The translations under genes and the position numbers were made by a program. Shown in pieces: positions 3,996-5,175 of a stretch of DNA of 5,175 bases. Source of the DNA: JAJTZA01 sp041744075 (lineage in GTDB: Bacteria > Verrucomicrobiota > Verrucomicrobiia > Chthoniobacterales > Terrimicrobiaceae); assembly GCA_041744075.1 (NCBI GenBank), contig JBGTLQ010000085.1:1-5175 (forward strand). Direction: 5' to 3'. Under the pieces are notes generated by a model. It ran no database searches, was not told the origin of the DNA, and saw nothing but the letters and a program-made list of their open reading frames with translations. Each line of letters opens with the position of its first letter. Position 1 is the stretch's first letter.

Positions 3996-5175
3996 ATGCA
4001 ATCCAAAATCCAAAATCCAGAATCCCAAATCAAACTGCCCGTCACCGTTCTTTCCGGCTTCCTCGGAGCGGGCAAAACGACACTGCTCAACCACGTCCTC
4101 AACAATCGCGAAGGCCGCCGCGTTGCGGTGATCGTCAACGACATGAGCGAAGTGAACATCGACGCCGCGCTCGTGCGCGATGGCGGGGCGGAACTCAGCC
4201 GCACCGAGGAAAAACTCGTCGAGATGTCCAACGGCTGCATCTGCTGCACCCTGCGTGAAGATTTGTTGAAGGAAGTCACGCGCCTGGCCGACGAGGGGCG
4301 TTTCGACTACCTCCTCATTGAATCCACCGGGATTTCCGAGCCCTTGCCCGTCGCTCAGACATTCACCTTTGCTGATGAAGAAGGGCGCAGTCTGCAATCG
4401 CTCACACGACTCGACACGATGGTGACGGTGATTGATGCCGCAAACTTCCTCACCCAATACGAGGAGTCCGACACCCTGATTGAAAAGAACATTGCCCTCA
4501 GTGAGGAGGATCATCGCACCATCTCGGATCTTTTTGCCGATCAGGTCGAATTCGCTGACGTGATCGTGATCAACAAAATTGATCTCGTTTCGCCAGAGCA
4601 ACGCGACGAACTCCGCGCCATCCTTCACAAACTCAATCCCGACGCCCGCATCGTCGAATCCGAACGCGGACGTGTGCCTCTCGGCGAGGTGCTCGACACG
4701 GGCCGGTTCGACATGGAAAAGGCCCAGCAGTCCGCCGGATGGCTCAAGGAACTGAACAACATCCACACGCCGGAGACCGAGGAATACGGCATCGGCAGTT
4801 TCGTGTTTCGCGCCAGGCGTCCGTTTCACCCGAAACGCTTCTGGGATTTTATTCATACGGAATGGCCGGGTTTGCTGCGCTCGAAAGGGTATTTCTGGCT
4901 GGCCACGCGGCACGACATGATCGGCCTCTGGTCTCAGGCAGGTGGCAGCGCGGAGTATCGACCTGTGGGATTCTGGTGGGCAACGGCCAAAGAACTGCCC
5001 ACCGATGACGAAACCCTGCGCAGCATCATGGCCGATTGGCAAAAGCCTTACGGCGACCGTCGCCAGCAACTCGTTTTCATCGGCCAGAATCTTCCCGAGG
5101 AGGCCATGTTGGAAGGCTTGCGAAAATGCCTGCTCAACGACCGCGAGATGGCCTTCGGCCCCGAAGAATGGAAGA
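3996..5175 (+). CDS. zigA: COG0523 metal-chaperone GTPase, ZigA-type (nearly complete)
   Basis: A GTP-driven zinc metallochaperone of the CobW/COG0523 G3E family, thought to deliver scarce zinc to client enzymes in the cytoplasm. The window holds 393 codons and probably lacks only a short tail. Visible in order are the P-loop GFLGAGKTT (residues 21-29), VIVNDMSEVNID (switch region), the metal-binding NGCICC (C81, C83, C84), LIESTGISEP (E109-G112), NKID for guanine specificity (193-196), and the CobW C-terminal domain from about residue 264 with RPFHPKRFW, SKGYFWLATR and WSQAGG, typical of the ZigA branch. ATG 3996 is the only plausible start: the DUF1826 stop lies in frame 6 bp upstream. Residues 2-12 are encoded by a heptamer repeat, so the protein has a short extra N-terminus before KLPVTVLSG, where relatives usually begin. 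No Shine-Dalgarno; translation is probably coupled to the gene before it. Confidence 0.94.
   Translation, partial: MQSKIQNPESQIKLPVTVLSGFLGAGKTTLLNHVLNNREGRRVAVIVNDMSEVNIDAALVRDGGAELSRTEEKLVEMSNGCICCTLREDLLKEVTRLADEGRFDYLLIESTGISEPLPVAQTFTFADEEGRSLQSLTRLDTMVTVIDAANFLTQYEESDTLIEKNIALSEEDHRTISDLFADQVEFADVIVINKIDLVSPEQRDELRAILHKLNPDARIVESERGRVPLGEVLDTGRFDMEKAQQSAGWLKELNNIHTPETEEYGIGSFVFRARRPFHPKRFWDFIHTEWPGLLRSKGYFWLATRHDMIGLWSQAGGSAEYRPVGFWWATAKELPTDDETLRSIMADWQKPYGDRRQQLVFIGQNLPEEAMLEGLRKCLLNDREMAFGPEEWK
4000..4034. repeat. AATCCAA heptamer tandem array
   Basis: Five back-to-back 7-bp units: AATCCAA, AATCCAA, AATCCAG, AATCCCA, AATCAAA. The array starts four bases after the first base of the GTPase ATG and encodes SKIQNPESQIK. 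Near-identical heptamer arrays are common between genes in cyanobacteria and in some Verrucomicrobiota and Planctomycetota; here one lies inside a coding start. Seven-bp steps shift the frame, so gain or loss of one unit would break the reading frame from ATG 3996. Confidence 0.85.

Noticed and set aside
3445..4131. Plus-strand open frame of 228 codons overlapping DUF1826 and the start of the GTPase
   Set aside because: It is a frame-shifted shadow rich in Arg, Pro and Ser, conflicting with two recognisable proteins.
3486..5069. Open frame of 527 codons on the minus strand across DUF1826 and the GTPase
   Set aside because: It is antisense to two well-supported genes, resembles no family, and contains the translated heptamer repeat (FWILDFG), a usual sign of a false call in GC-rich DNA.

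Overview
The window is a compact zinc-homeostasis locus. Two gene groups point away from each other around a shared control region at about 2546-2632. Reading leftward (minus strand) are an OprB-type outer-membrane porin, a Fur-family repressor best read as Zur, and the N-terminal part of a ZnuA/TroA-type zinc-binding protein cut by the left edge. Reading rightward are a 227-residue protein I do not recognise, a DUF1826 protein, and a COG0523/ZigA-type metal GTPase cut just before its end by the right edge.

The host looks like a member of the Verrucomicrobiota or a close PVC relative, with moderate confidence. The reasons are a HEEHEE-type ATGAAG inverted repeat, an AATCCAA heptamer array, a remnant that looks like the tail of an H-X9-DG pseudopilin, mostly missing Shine-Dalgarno sequences, and moderately high GC.

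Layout. Positions 1-353 hold znuA (partial, minus). Positions 354-456 are a spacer with an 11-bp inverted repeat and a weak operator-like site. Positions 457-831 hold zur (minus). Positions 832-1153 are non-coding and carry the zur promoter/operator, a 30-codon pseudopilin-like remnant on the plus strand, and a 67-bp hairpin repeat. Positions 1154-2545 hold the porin (minus). Positions 2546-2632 are the divergent control region. The plus-strand genes are at 2633-3316, 3300-3989 and 3996 to the edge; they overlap by 17 bp and are spaced by 6 bp, so they look like one operon.

The two best operator candidates are 16-bp palindromes, TGATAGTCAACTATCA at 2582-2597 and a copy with one change at 858-873. 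Each covers the -35 box of a plausible promoter, one for the porin and one for zur. The central palindrome also lies across a possible promoter for the rightward operon. The inferred model is that zinc-loaded Zur shuts off both directions and itself. When zinc is scarce the cell would make an outer-membrane channel, a periplasmic zinc-binding protein (the rest of the ABC importer presumably lies beyond the left edge), and a cytoplasmic zinc-allocating GTPase with two poorly understood partners. The least understood part is the pair at 2633-3989. The DUF1826 protein shows an HxD...H...R residue pattern reminiscent of Fe(II)/2-oxoglutarate enzymes.
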